Positions 1 through 6,735 of a stretch of 64,000 nucleotides of DNA are shown here, piece after piece. Position 1 is the stretch's first letter. Each line of letters opens with the position of its first letter. Source of the stretch: Thermaerobacter marianensis DSM 12885 (GTDB taxonomy: Bacteria > Bacillota > Sulfobacillia > Thermaerobacterales > Thermaerobacteraceae); contig NC_014831.1 in the NCBI RefSeq assembly GCF_000184705.1, forward strand, positions 744,001 to 808,000, read 5' to 3'. A model generated the notes under the pieces. It saw only the letters and a list, made by a program, of their open reading frames with translations. It was not told where the DNA came from and made no database searches. Made by a program: the position numbers and the translations under genes.

Positions 1-1587
1 CCCGCCGCCCGAGCCGAGGATGCGGGGGAGGCGCTGCGGGCCATCCCTGGGGTGCTTGTCAGTTCCAGCCGCGAGACGGCCCGCTGGTACCCCAATGGGG
101 CCCTGGCGGCCCACACCCTGGGATACACCGGCCCCATCACCGCGGAGGAGCTGACGGCGGAGCGCCGCCAGGCCGGCTACGGCGAAACGGATCGCATCGG
201 CAAGCAGGGGCTGGAGCGAGCCATGGAGGAGCAGCTACGGGGCCGCCACGGCGGCCGGATCTGGATCGAGCGGGCCGACGGCTCGGAAGGGCCCGAGATC
301 GCCCGCCGCGACCCCCAGCCGGGCCGCGACCTGCGCCTGACCCTGGATCTTGACGTGCAGCGGGCCCTGGAGCAGGTGCTGGACGAGACGGTGGGCGACG
401 GTCGCCAGGGCAGCGGCAGCGGCCGGCTGGACGGCCAGGCGGCCGCCGTCGTCCTCGATCCCGCCACCGGCGACGTCCTGGCCCTGGCCAGCCGCCCTGC
501 CTTCGACCCCAACCGGCTGGCGGACGGCATCACGGCCGAGGAGTGGCAGCAGCTGAGCGACGACTCCCGGGCCCCCCTGTACCACAAGGCCCTCTCGCCG
601 CTGCCGCCGGGGTCGACCTTCAAACCGTTCACCGCGGCGGTGGCCCTGGAGACCGGGGTCATCACGCCGGACACCGACTTCGGGCCGAGCCCTGAAGCCT
701 GGCAGAAGGACGCGTCGTGGGGCGACTACTACGTGCGCCGGGTGCCCCACCCGCCCGGCCGCGTGAACCTGATCCGGGCGCTGGCATGGTCGGACAACGT
801 CTACTTCGCCCGGGTGGGGCTGCAACTGGGGACGGAGCGGTTCACCCAGGGGCTGGCCCGGTTCGGCCTGGGGGCGGAGTTCCCCTTCGATCTGCCCGTC
901 CGGGCGGGCCAGGTAGCCGGTGAGGGCGGGATCCGGAGCGAGATCCAGCTGGCCGACAGCGCCTACGGGCAGGGGGAGGTGCAGCTGAGCCCGCTGCAGC
1001 TGGCGACCATGTACACCGCCTTCGTCCGGGACGGGGATGTGGTGCGGCCGCGGCTGGTCCTGGGTACGGCGGGGGAGGAACCGGCCCGGGAGGGAGCGGG
1101 CAGGGGTGCCCCGGCCGGGGAGGAACGGGCCGGACAGGGGGAGGATGCCGGGGAGGCGGCCGGGAAGGATCAGGGAGTGGGCGGCGGGGCGCCGCCGGCC
1201 GGTGGTGACCAGGGGGCGAGCGGGCCCGCCTCGGGTGCCCAAGCGGGTGGGCCGGACCTCCTGGCTCGCGGCGCGGTGAGCCCGGCGACGGCCCGGGTCA
1301 TCCGCGACGCCCTGCGCCAGGTGGTGACCGACCCCGCCGGCACGGCTCGCGCCCTGGCGGCGGTTCGGGGCTGGACGGTGGCGGGCAAGACCGGCACGGC
1401 CCAGGTGGCCAGCGGCGAGACGGGCGCCCGCTGGCGCTGGTTCGCCGGGTGGGCGGCCCCGGCCGGCGGGGAGCGCGCCCGCTACGTGATCGCCGTGGCC
1501 GTGCACCAGCTGGGCGCCGCCGACGAAGGTACGCCGAACCCGGCCGTCACGGTGGCCGGCCGGTTCTTCAGCCGGATCCGGCCCTAG
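1..1587 (+). CDS. class B penicillin-binding protein (PBP2-like transpeptidase), 5' truncated by window
   Basis: The frame is open from base 1, so the N-terminus lies outside the window; about 528 residues are visible. It is a peptidoglycan D,D-transpeptidase that crosslinks the wall, membrane-anchored in this family (the anchor is not visible). Three active-site motifs are seen in order: S-T-F-K (serine codon 613-615), S-D-N in the context WSDNVYFARVG, and K-T-G in VAGKTGTAQVA. The sequence before SxxK (YPNGALAAHTLGYTGPI and the following dimerisation-type segment) is typical of PBP2/MrdA and SpoVD/PBP2x relatives. An insertion of about 60 residues, almost only Gly, Ala, Glu and Pro, sits at roughly 1065-1255, just before KTG, and should loop out of the fold. 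The stop is TAG at 1585. A moeA-like gene follows 50 bases later in the same direction. Whether it serves elongation, division or sporulation cannot be told from this part. Confidence 0.93.
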   Translation, partial: PAARAEDAGEALRAIPGVLVSSSRETARWYPNGALAAHTLGYTGPITAEELTAERRQAGYGETDRIGKQGLERAMEEQLRGRHGGRIWIERADGSEGPEIARRDPQPGRDLRLTLDLDVQRALEQVLDETVGDGRQGSGSGRLDGQAAAVVLDPATGDVLALASRPAFDPNRLADGITAEEWQQLSDDSRAPLYHKALSPLPPGSTFKPFTAAVALETGVITPDTDFGPSPEAWQKDASWGDYYVRRVPHPPGRVNLIRALAWSDNVYFARVGLQLGTERFTQGLARFGLGAEFPFDLPVRAGQVAGEGGIRSEIQLADSAYGQGEVQLSPLQLATMYTAFVRDGDVVRPRLVLGTAGEEPAREGAGRGAPAGEERAGQGEDAGEAAGKDQGVGGGAPPAGGDQGASGPASGAQAGGPDLLARGAVSPATARVIRDALRQVVTDPAGTARALAAVRGWTVAGKTGTAQVASGETGARWRWFAGWAAPAGGERARYVIAVAVHQLGAADEGTPNPAVTVAGRFFSRIRP

Positions 1588-1637
1588 TTCCGGGCGGCCG
1601 GCCTTGCGCGCCGGTGGCGGGTTGCGGGGGACGGATC

Positions 1638-3605
1638 GTGATCGGGCTGTTGGAAGCGTTTCGCCGTTTGATGGACAACGTTCGGCCCCTGCCGGCGGAA
1701 GCCGTACCGGTGACGGCGGCCGCGGGACGGGTCGCCGCCGTCACCCTACGGGCCGGGTCGGACGTGCCCGGATTCGACCGGGTGATGATGGACGGCTTCG
1801 CCTGCCGGGCGGCGGACATCGCCACCGCCACGCCGACTCGGCCGGTGACCCTGCGGGTCACGGGCTCGCTGGCGCCGGGGCACGTGCCCCAGGGGGGACC
1901 GGGACCCGGGGAGGCCTGGGAGGTGGCGACGGGAGCGGCCCTGCCTCCGGGGGCCGACGTGGTGGTTCCCGTGGAAGAAACCCGACGCCACGGCACCGTG
2001 GTCCGGGTGTTGCGGGCCTTGCCGGCGGGCCGGCACGTCGCCCCCCGGGGCGAGGACGTGGCGGCGGGGGTCGTCCTGGTAGAGGAGGGCGAGGTCATCA
2101 CGCCGGCGGCGGTCCAGGCGCTGGTGGCGGCCGGCGTGATCGTCGTGCCCGTCCGGCGGCGGCCACGGGTGCTCTTGCTCTCCACCGGCGACGAGCTCCG
2201 GCCGGTGCCGGCCGTGCCCGTGGCGGGCCCGCGGCGGACCCCTTTCGCCCCGGACCAGGCCACCGCCATCGACCTGCCCCTGCCCGCCCCCTTCGTCTAC
2301 AACAGCAACGCGGTTGCCCTGGCGGCAGCGCTGGGGGAGATGGGGCTGGAGGTGGAGGAGGGCGGCGTCGTCCCCGATGATCCGGACGCGCTGCGCCTGG
2401 CTTTCGCCACGGCCCTGGAGGCCGACGCGGACGTGATCCTGACCACCGGCGGGGTCTCGGTGGGGACCCGGGACCGCGTGCCCCACACGTGGCGGGAACT
2501 GCGGGTGCGGCGGGTGCTGGGGCGCATTGACGTGAAGCCGGGCGGGCCGTTCTTCGCCGCGCGTGCCCGGGGCAAGTGGATCCTCGGCCTGTCCGGCAGT
2601 CCCGCGGCCTGCTGGGCGACCTTCCAGGTGCTGGTGCGGCCCTTCCTGCTGCGGCTGGCGGGCAGGAGCCTGACGGTGCGGCCGGTGGTGGACGTGGTGC
2701 TCGCCGAGCCGTTTCCCAAAGCCTCCGGCCACCCCCGCCTCCTCTGGGCGCGGCTGGGGGAAGACGGGCCGCCCTATCGGGCCCGGGTGGTGACGGGAGC
2801 GGGCGGCCGCCTGACCGGCATCGCGGACAGCAACGGACTACTGTGGATCCCGGCGGGGACGCCGCCGTTACCGGCCGGGGCGCGCTTGCGGGCGCTGCGG
2901 CTGGACTGGCCGGAGGACCGGGACGACCTCGACGACCTGCTGGCCGGGGCCGACGGGCCCGAGCCCTGCAAGCCCTGCCCGCCGGTGCCGCCGGCCCAAG
3001 ACCGCGCCTCCTTGCCGGACAGGTCCCTTCCGCGCGCCCCCTTCCCGGGGGACCTTCCCCCGGCGGTGGCGGTGGTGGGCTTGTCGGGAAGCGGGAAGAC
3101 CCACGTGATCGCCGGGCTCATCCGGCGCTTGCGGGCCCGGGGAGTACGGCCGGTGGCCATCAAACACGCCGCCCACGGCTTCGACCTCGACCGCCCGGGG
3201 ACCGATAGCCAGCGGCTGGCCGAAGCCGGAGCGGCGGCCGTCTGGCTGGTCGGACCGGGCGAAGGCGCCGCCCGCCTGCAGGTTCCGAAGGGCGGGGAAG
3301 ATGCCGCTGCGCCGGACGATCCCCGCCCGTGGCTGGAGGCCGCCGCGTTCACGGCGTGGCGGCTGGAGGGGCGTCCGCCCGACCTGCTGCTGGTCGAAGG
3401 GTTCACCCGCTCCCACCTGCCCAAGGTGCTCGTCGGCCGGGGCCGGGACGAACCGGTCCCCGGCGGGGTCATCGCCCGGGTACCCGAACGGCCCGGCGAG
3501 GAGGAGATCGACCGGCTGGCGGCGCGGCTCATCGACTTGTGGAGCCTCGGGAACGACGAGGCCCGACCGGGTCCCGCCGGCCACCGTCCCGTTGACACCG
3601 CTTGA
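1638..3605 (+). CDS. MoeA-MobB fusion protein (molybdenum cofactor biosynthesis)
   Basis: A 655-residue two-domain protein. Residues about 1-430 are MoeA-like (molybdopterin molybdotransferase, inserting molybdate into adenylylated molybdopterin): the MoeA signatures VMMDGFA, TTGGVSVG and GLSGSPAACW are visible. After a Pro-rich linker, residues about 470-655 are MobB-like: a P-loop GLSGSGKT at about 481-488, then an IKHAAHGFDLD segment typical of MobB, the GTPase that helps make the guanine-dinucleotide form of the cofactor. The GTG start at 1638 is preferred because the MoeA pattern (LLEAFRRLMDNVRPLP) begins immediately; the ribosome site is weak (GGGGGA). It lies 50 bases downstream of the PBP gene and may be cotranscribed. 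The stop at 3603-3605 lies between the -35 and -10 boxes of the next promoter. Domain assignments are confident; that both halves act on one pathway is inference from the fusion. Confidence 0.92.
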   Translation: MIGLLEAFRRLMDNVRPLPAEAVPVTAAAGRVAAVTLRAGSDVPGFDRVMMDGFACRAADIATATPTRPVTLRVTGSLAPGHVPQGGPGPGEAWEVATGAALPPGADVVVPVEETRRHGTVVRVLRALPAGRHVAPRGEDVAAGVVLVEEGEVITPAAVQALVAAGVIVVPVRRRPRVLLLSTGDELRPVPAVPVAGPRRTPFAPDQATAIDLPLPAPFVYNSNAVALAAALGEMGLEVEEGGVVPDDPDALRLAFATALEADADVILTTGGVSVGTRDRVPHTWRELRVRRVLGRIDVKPGGPFFAARARGKWILGLSGSPAACWATFQVLVRPFLLRLAGRSLTVRPVVDVVLAEPFPKASGHPRLLWARLGEDGPPYRARVVTGAGGRLTGIADSNGLLWIPAGTPPLPAGARLRALRLDWPEDRDDLDDLLAGADGPEPCKPCPPVPPAQDRASLPDRSLPRAPFPGDLPPAVAVVGLSGSGKTHVIAGLIRRLRARGVRPVAIKHAAHGFDLDRPGTDSQRLAEAGAAAVWLVGPGEGAARLQVPKGGEDAAAPDDPRPWLEAAAFTAWRLEGRPPDLLLVEGFTRSHLPKVLVGRGRDEPVPGGVIARVPERPGEEEIDRLAARLIDLWSLGNDEARPGPAGHRPVDTA

Positions 3606-3621
3606 GCCCGCCGCGTATACT
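3592..3621 (+). promoter_or_regulatory. sigma-A-type promoter for glnR-glnA
   Basis: A perfect -35 box TTGACA (3592-3597), an 18-base spacer and a TATACT -10 box (3616-3621). It overlaps the last codons of the moeA-mobB gene. The predicted transcript starts near 3628, giving an untranslated leader of about 105 bases with three possible hairpins. No clear GlnR operator (TGTNA-N7-TNACA) is seen over it. Confidence 0.8.
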
Positions 3622-3640
3622 TTCACCAGGTCTTGACGCA

Positions 3641-3684
3641 GCTGCCACAACGGCGTGGCGGCAACGAAACGGGCAACGGCGCCC
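3641..3684 (+). promoter_or_regulatory. ANTAR-type dual-hairpin RNA element in the glnR-glnA leader
   Basis: Hairpin P1 pairs GCTGCCAC (3641-3648) with GTGGCGGC (3655-3662), with one G-U pair, around the six-base loop AACGGC. After an 8-base linker, hairpin P2 pairs GGGC (3671-3674) with GCCC (3681-3684) around an identical AACGGC loop. Known ANTAR targets are two neighbouring stems with hexanucleotide loops having A at position 1 and G at position 4; both loops fit. The 3' side of P2 is also the first four bases of the terminator at 3681-3707, so P2 and the terminator cannot form together. Inference: binding of the ANTAR protein encoded at 6040-6663 stabilises P1/P2 and allows read-through. 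Confidence 0.82.
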
Positions 3685-3717
3685 CTGCAGGTTCGTCCTG
3701 CAGGGGCTTCGTCTTTT
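3681..3717 (+). terminator. intrinsic terminator (attenuator) upstream of glnR
   Basis: A perfect 11-bp stem, GCCCCTGCAGG (3681-3691) with CCTGCAGGGGC (3697-3707), loop TTCGT, followed by the T-rich tail TTCGTCTTTT. It lies after the promoter and before the start codon of the regulator gene, so it can act only as a leader attenuator. Its 5' arm shares GCCC with ANTAR hairpin P2. Confidence 0.8.
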
Positions 3718-3733
3718 GAGGAGGTGAGGGGAC

Positions 3734-4126
3734 GTGTATACCATGGCCGTAGCGGAGCGGCTGACGGGACTGACCCAGCGGCAGATCCGGTACTACGAGG
3801 CCCGGGGCCTGATCCGCCTTGCGCGCAGTCCCTCCGGGCAACGCCTGCTGACGGCCAGGGACATCCGGCAGCTGCGTCGCATCCGGTGGCTCTTGCAGCA
3901 GGGGCACAACGTCCACACCATGCGGGTCCTGCTGGCCGCCGAGGGCGCAGGGCCGTGGCCGCAGCAGGGCGCCCCGGAAGGCGCGGTGCAAGGCAAGCCG
4001 CAGGGGGCGGTGCAGGGTACGGCGGCGGGCGCGGCGCCGGGCACGGCCCACGATCCCGCGCCCCGCAGCCCCGCCGGCAAAAGGGGGCGCGGCGGGGCAG
4101 CGCCGCCGGCCGTCGCCGGGCGCTGA
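3734..4126 (+). CDS. glnR: GlnR-like MerR-family nitrogen regulator
   Basis: A 130-residue protein. Residues 1-75 form a MerR-type winged helix with the pattern LTGLTQRQIRYYEARGLI and then SPSGQRLLTARDIRQLRRI, closely like Firmicute GlnR/TnrA. In the known family GlnR represses glnRA when glutamine synthetase is feedback-inhibited and binds its C-terminal tail. Start: GTG at 3734, because AGGAGGTG (3719-3726) lies 7 bases upstream, whereas the ATG at 3743 would be 16 bases away. It is followed 51 bases later by glnA in the classical glnR-glnA order. Oddity: from about residue 78 the tail is a low-complexity Gly/Ala/Pro/Gln stretch with several GAVQG-like repeats, unlike the short autoinhibitory helix of Bacillus GlnR, so the way it senses glutamine synthetase may differ. 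Expression is likely also governed by the leader attenuator. Confidence 0.88.
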   Translation: MYTMAVAERLTGLTQRQIRYYEARGLIRLARSPSGQRLLTARDIRQLRRIRWLLQQGHNVHTMRVLLAAEGAGPWPQQGAPEGAVQGKPQGAVQGTAAGAAPGTAHDPAPRSPAGKRGRGGAAPPAVAGR

Positions 4127-4177
4127 CCCCGTGCACCGGCGCCAGGCCTGGACCCATCACCGAGAGGAGGAACCGGC

Positions 4178-5512
4178 GTGAAGAACATGTCCCCCGACGA
4201 CATCAAGGCCGCCATCCGTGAGATGAACATCGGCACCATCAGCCTGCAGTTCACCGACATCCTGGGTACCGTCAAGCACGTGGAGATCCCCGCCAGCCAG
4301 ATCGACAAGGCGCTGGCCGGCGAGCTGATGTTCGACGGCTCGTCCATCGAGGGGTTCGTCCGCATCGAGGAGTCCGACATGTACCTGCGGCCGGATCCGG
4401 CCACCTTCGTCATCCTGCCGTGGAAGACCCGCGAGGGTCGCCGCACCGCGCGCCTGATCTGCGACGTCTACAACCCCGACGGCACGCCCTTCGAGGGCGA
4501 CCCGCGCTACGTCCTCAAGCGCGTGGTGGCCGAGGCCGCGGAGATGGGGTACGTGATGAACGTCGGCCCCGAGCCGGAGTTCTTCCTGTTCGAGCGGCCG
4601 TCGGCGGAACAGGGCCGGCCGGTGACCCTGGATCACGCCGGCTACTTCGACCTGGCGCCCGTGGACAAGGGCGAGGAGGTCCGGGCGGAGATCGTCCTGA
4701 CCCTGCAGGAGATGGGCTTCGAGATCGAGGCTGCCCACCACGAGGTGGCGCCCTCCCAGCACGAGATCGACTTCAAGTACGCCGACGCCGTGACCACCGC
4801 CGACAACATCGCCACCTTCCGCAGCGTGGTGCGCACCATCGCGCTGCAGCACGGGCTGCACGCCACCTTCATGCCCAAGCCCCTCTTCGGCGAGAACGGC
4901 TCGGGCATGCACCTGCACCAGTCCCTCTTCCGCGGCGACCAGAACGCCTTCTACGACCCCAATACCCCGGACCGGCTGAGCGAAGTGTGCAAGCAGTACA
5001 TCGCCGGCATCATGGAGCACGCGCGGGCCATCACCGCGGTGACGAACCCGCTGGTCAACTCCTACAAGCGGCTGGTGCCGGGGTATGAGGCGCCGGTATA
5101 CGTGGCCTGGTCGTACCGCAACCGCAGCCCCATGATCCGCATCCCGGCCAAGCGCGGGCTGAGCACGCGGATCGAGCTGCGCTCGCCCGACCCGTCGTGC
5201 AACCCGTACCTGGCCCTGGCGGTGATCCTCAAGGCGGGCCTGGACGGCATCAAGCGGCGCCTGACCCCGCCCGATCCCGTGGAGGGCAACATCTACCACA
5301 TGCCCCAGGCCGAGCGGGACGAACTGGGCATCGCCAGCCTGCCCGGGTCGCTGGCCGAGGCCATCCAGGCCCTGGAGCAGGATCCGCTGATCCTGGAGGC
5401 GCTGGGCAGCCACGTGGCCTCCCGCTACCTGGAGGCGAAGAAGATCGAATGGGACGTCTACCGCACCCAGATCTCCCCGTGGGAGCTCCAGGAGTACCTG
5501 GCGAAGTATTGA
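4178..5512 (+). CDS. glnA: glutamine synthetase type I
   Basis: A 444-residue cytoplasmic enzyme making glutamine from glutamate, ammonia and ATP, normally a dodecamer. Seen: DGSSIEGF near residue 50, [11 protein letters not shown] (metal and ATP site), [10 protein letters not shown] and a [12 protein letters not shown] segment, and the C-terminal helix ending in EYLAKY. The length is that of the short GSI-alpha class without the adenylylation-loop insert, the class controlled by feedback and GlnR in Firmicutes. Start: GTG at 4178 with GAGGAGG about 7 bases upstream; an in-frame ATG at 4187 is too far from it. It is the second gene of the glnR-glnA unit and so depends on the attenuated promoter at 3592. 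A tandem repeat and a strong hairpin follow the stop. Confidence 0.97.
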   Translation: MKNMSPDDIKAAIREMNIGTISLQFTDILGTVKHVEIPASQIDKALAGELMFDGSSIEGFVRIEESDMYLRPDPATFVILPWKTREGRRTARLICDVYNPDGTPFEGDPRYVLKRVVAEAAEMGYVMNVGPEPEFFLFERPSAEQGRPVTLDHAGYFDLAPVDKGEEVRAEIVLTLQEMGFEIEAAHHEVAPSQHEIDFKYADAVTTADNIATFRSVVRTIALQHGLHATFMPKPLFGENGSGMHLHQSLFRGDQNAFYDPNTPDRLSEVCKQYIAGIMEHARAITAVTNPLVNSYKRLVPGYEAPVYVAWSYRNRSPMIRIPAKRGLSTRIELRSPDPSCNPYLALAVILKAGLDGIKRRLTPPDPVEGNIYHMPQAERDELGIASLPGSLAEAIQALEQDPLILEALGSHVASRYLEAKKIEWDVYRTQISPWELQEYLAKY

Positions 5513-5514
5513 CC

Positions 5515-5544
5515 GGTTGACGGGTTCTTGGTTGACGGGTTCTT
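5515..5544 (+). repeat. tandem 15-bp direct repeat after glnA
   Basis: Two exact adjacent copies of GGTTGACGGGTTCTT (5515-5529 and 5530-5544) begin three bases after the glnA stop. Each contains TTGACG, a possible -35 hexamer, but no convincing -10 lies 16-18 bases downstream of either. Confidence 0.85.
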
Positions 5545-5602
5545 GATACCAGCGGCTTCCTCCGCCGGCCACGCCGGGGAGGAGGGCCCTGTCGCCAGCG
5601 CC

Positions 5603-5637
5603 GGCCGGGACCGTGCCCCCGCAGCACGGTCCCGGCC
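5603..5637 (+). terminator. strong hairpin after glnA
   Basis: A perfect 14-bp stem GGCCGGGACCGTGC (5603-5616) with GCACGGTCCCGGCC (5624-5637) and a 7-base loop. No T-run follows, so it may be a processing or stability hairpin rather than a complete intrinsic terminator. Confidence 0.6.
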
Positions 5638-6039
5638 GCATTGGTTCCAGGCCCGCCCACGGGAGCGCCTGGGCGCCCGGCCGCGCCGGAGCGGACCGGC
5701 GCCGGGCGGTGGTCCCTTGGCTGGTGGACGGGGTCGTTGCTGGGGTTCCCCCGGCCCCCGGTTCCCTGGATGGGCGGAGGGCGACGGGCGGGGCCCGGCA
5801 GGCCGGGGGGCATCCTCAACGGCCGGCCGGCGCCGTATGATAGCGGGGAGGCGCGGCGTCCCGGCGCAGCGGGACCCCGCGCCGCCGGGACGGCGGCGAT
5901 GCGGGCGAGAGAGACGCGGGCCCCCGCTCTGGTCGCACCAGGGCGGGCATGGCGCTCCGGCAGGGCGGCCGCTCCCTTTGGCGGGCGAGGTCCCCGGCCG
6001 GGGCGCCGGTGGAGCCGGCAGAAGGCGGGGAGGCAAGGG
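5638..6039 (+). other. non-coding stretch before the ANTAR gene
   Basis: No recognisable protein is seen here. A TATGAT hexamer at 5836-5841 could be a -10 box for the ANTAR gene, but the matching -35 position is poor. The rest is GC-rich with several small self-complementary stretches; none has the A1/G4 hexaloop pair seen in the glnR and amt leaders. Confidence 0.45.
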
Positions 6040-6663
6040 ATGAACAAGCCGGAAGTGATCGTGTTCGGCTTCGACCCCGCAGGTCCCGGGGGCCGCTTGC
6101 CCGGGGCCCTTCTGGATACGGGGTGGTCCATCCTGGTGCAGGTGGGGTGGCCGTCGGAACAGTGGCTTGCCCGCCGGCAAGCTGACCTGTTCGTCATGCG
6201 TCCCGCGGGCATCGAGCGCCCCGCCGAGCGCACCCGGACCCTGGGCCGGGTGACGGGCAGGCCCGTGCTGTGGATGGTGGATCCTGGGGACCCGGAGCCC
6301 GAGGGATTGTGGCAGCATCTGGCCTCCGAGGATTGGCCGGTCTGGGCGTTGCTCCCCGCCGACGCCCCCAAGTGGCAGCTGGTGGCCGTCTGCCGGGCGC
6401 TGATGGGCAGCGCCGGGCGCCTGCAGCAAGCCCGGCAGATGGTGGACGAAGCGATGCGCAAGCTGGAGGACCGGAAGATCATCGAACGGGCCAAGGGCAT
6501 CCTCATGGACCGGTTCGACCTGGCCGAATCCGAGGCGTACAAGCGGCTGCGCGACACCGCCATGCGCCAGCGCAAGCCCTTGCGCGAGATCGCGCAGAGC
6601 ATCATCGAGTTCACCGCCCTGGACGAGACCGGCTACCGCCGCTCCGGACGCGGGCGGCGGTAG
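6040..6663 (+). CDS. ANTAR-domain RNA-binding antiterminator with receiver-like N-terminus
   Basis: A 207-residue protein. Residues about 1-125 resemble a receiver-type fold, but the position where a phospho-acceptor Asp is expected reads ADLFVMRPAG and no N-terminal acidic pair is seen, so it is probably a pseudo-receiver as in AmiR. Residues about 125-145 look like a short coiled coil. Residues about 141-200 are a clear ANTAR domain (RKIIERAKGILMDRF, then EAYKRLRDTAM and REIAQSII). ANTAR proteins bind paired hairpins in leader RNAs and prevent termination, usually as dimers. Start: ATG 6040 with GGGGAGG 6-7 bases upstream. It sits between the two transcription units (glnR-glnA and amt) whose leaders carry matching dual hairpins, so control of both is the natural inference. 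The signal it senses (partner protein, ligand or kinase) is unknown. It has its own spacing from glnA and may be transcribed separately. Confidence 0.9.
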   Translation: MNKPEVIVFGFDPAGPGGRLPGALLDTGWSILVQVGWPSEQWLARRQADLFVMRPAGIERPAERTRTLGRVTGRPVLWMVDPGDPEPEGLWQHLASEDWPVWALLPADAPKWQLVAVCRALMGSAGRLQQARQMVDEAMRKLEDRKIIERAKGILMDRFDLAESEAYKRLRDTAMRQRKPLREIAQSIIEFTALDETGYRRSGRGRR

Positions 6664-6671
6664 GGAGAAGG

Positions 6672-6708
6672 CACCGGCCCGCAAGGCCGGTGGCCTTGCG
6701 GGCCGGTG
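6672..6708. terminator. bidirectional hairpin between ANTAR gene and amt
   Basis: A perfect 15-bp inverted repeat, CACCGGCCCGCAAGG (6672-6686) with CCTTGCGGGCCGGTG (6694-6708), loop CCGGTGG, between two convergent genes. There is no clear T-tract on either side. Confidence 0.65.
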
Positions 6709-6735
6709 GGGGGCCGTGGGGATTGCCCGCTGGAT

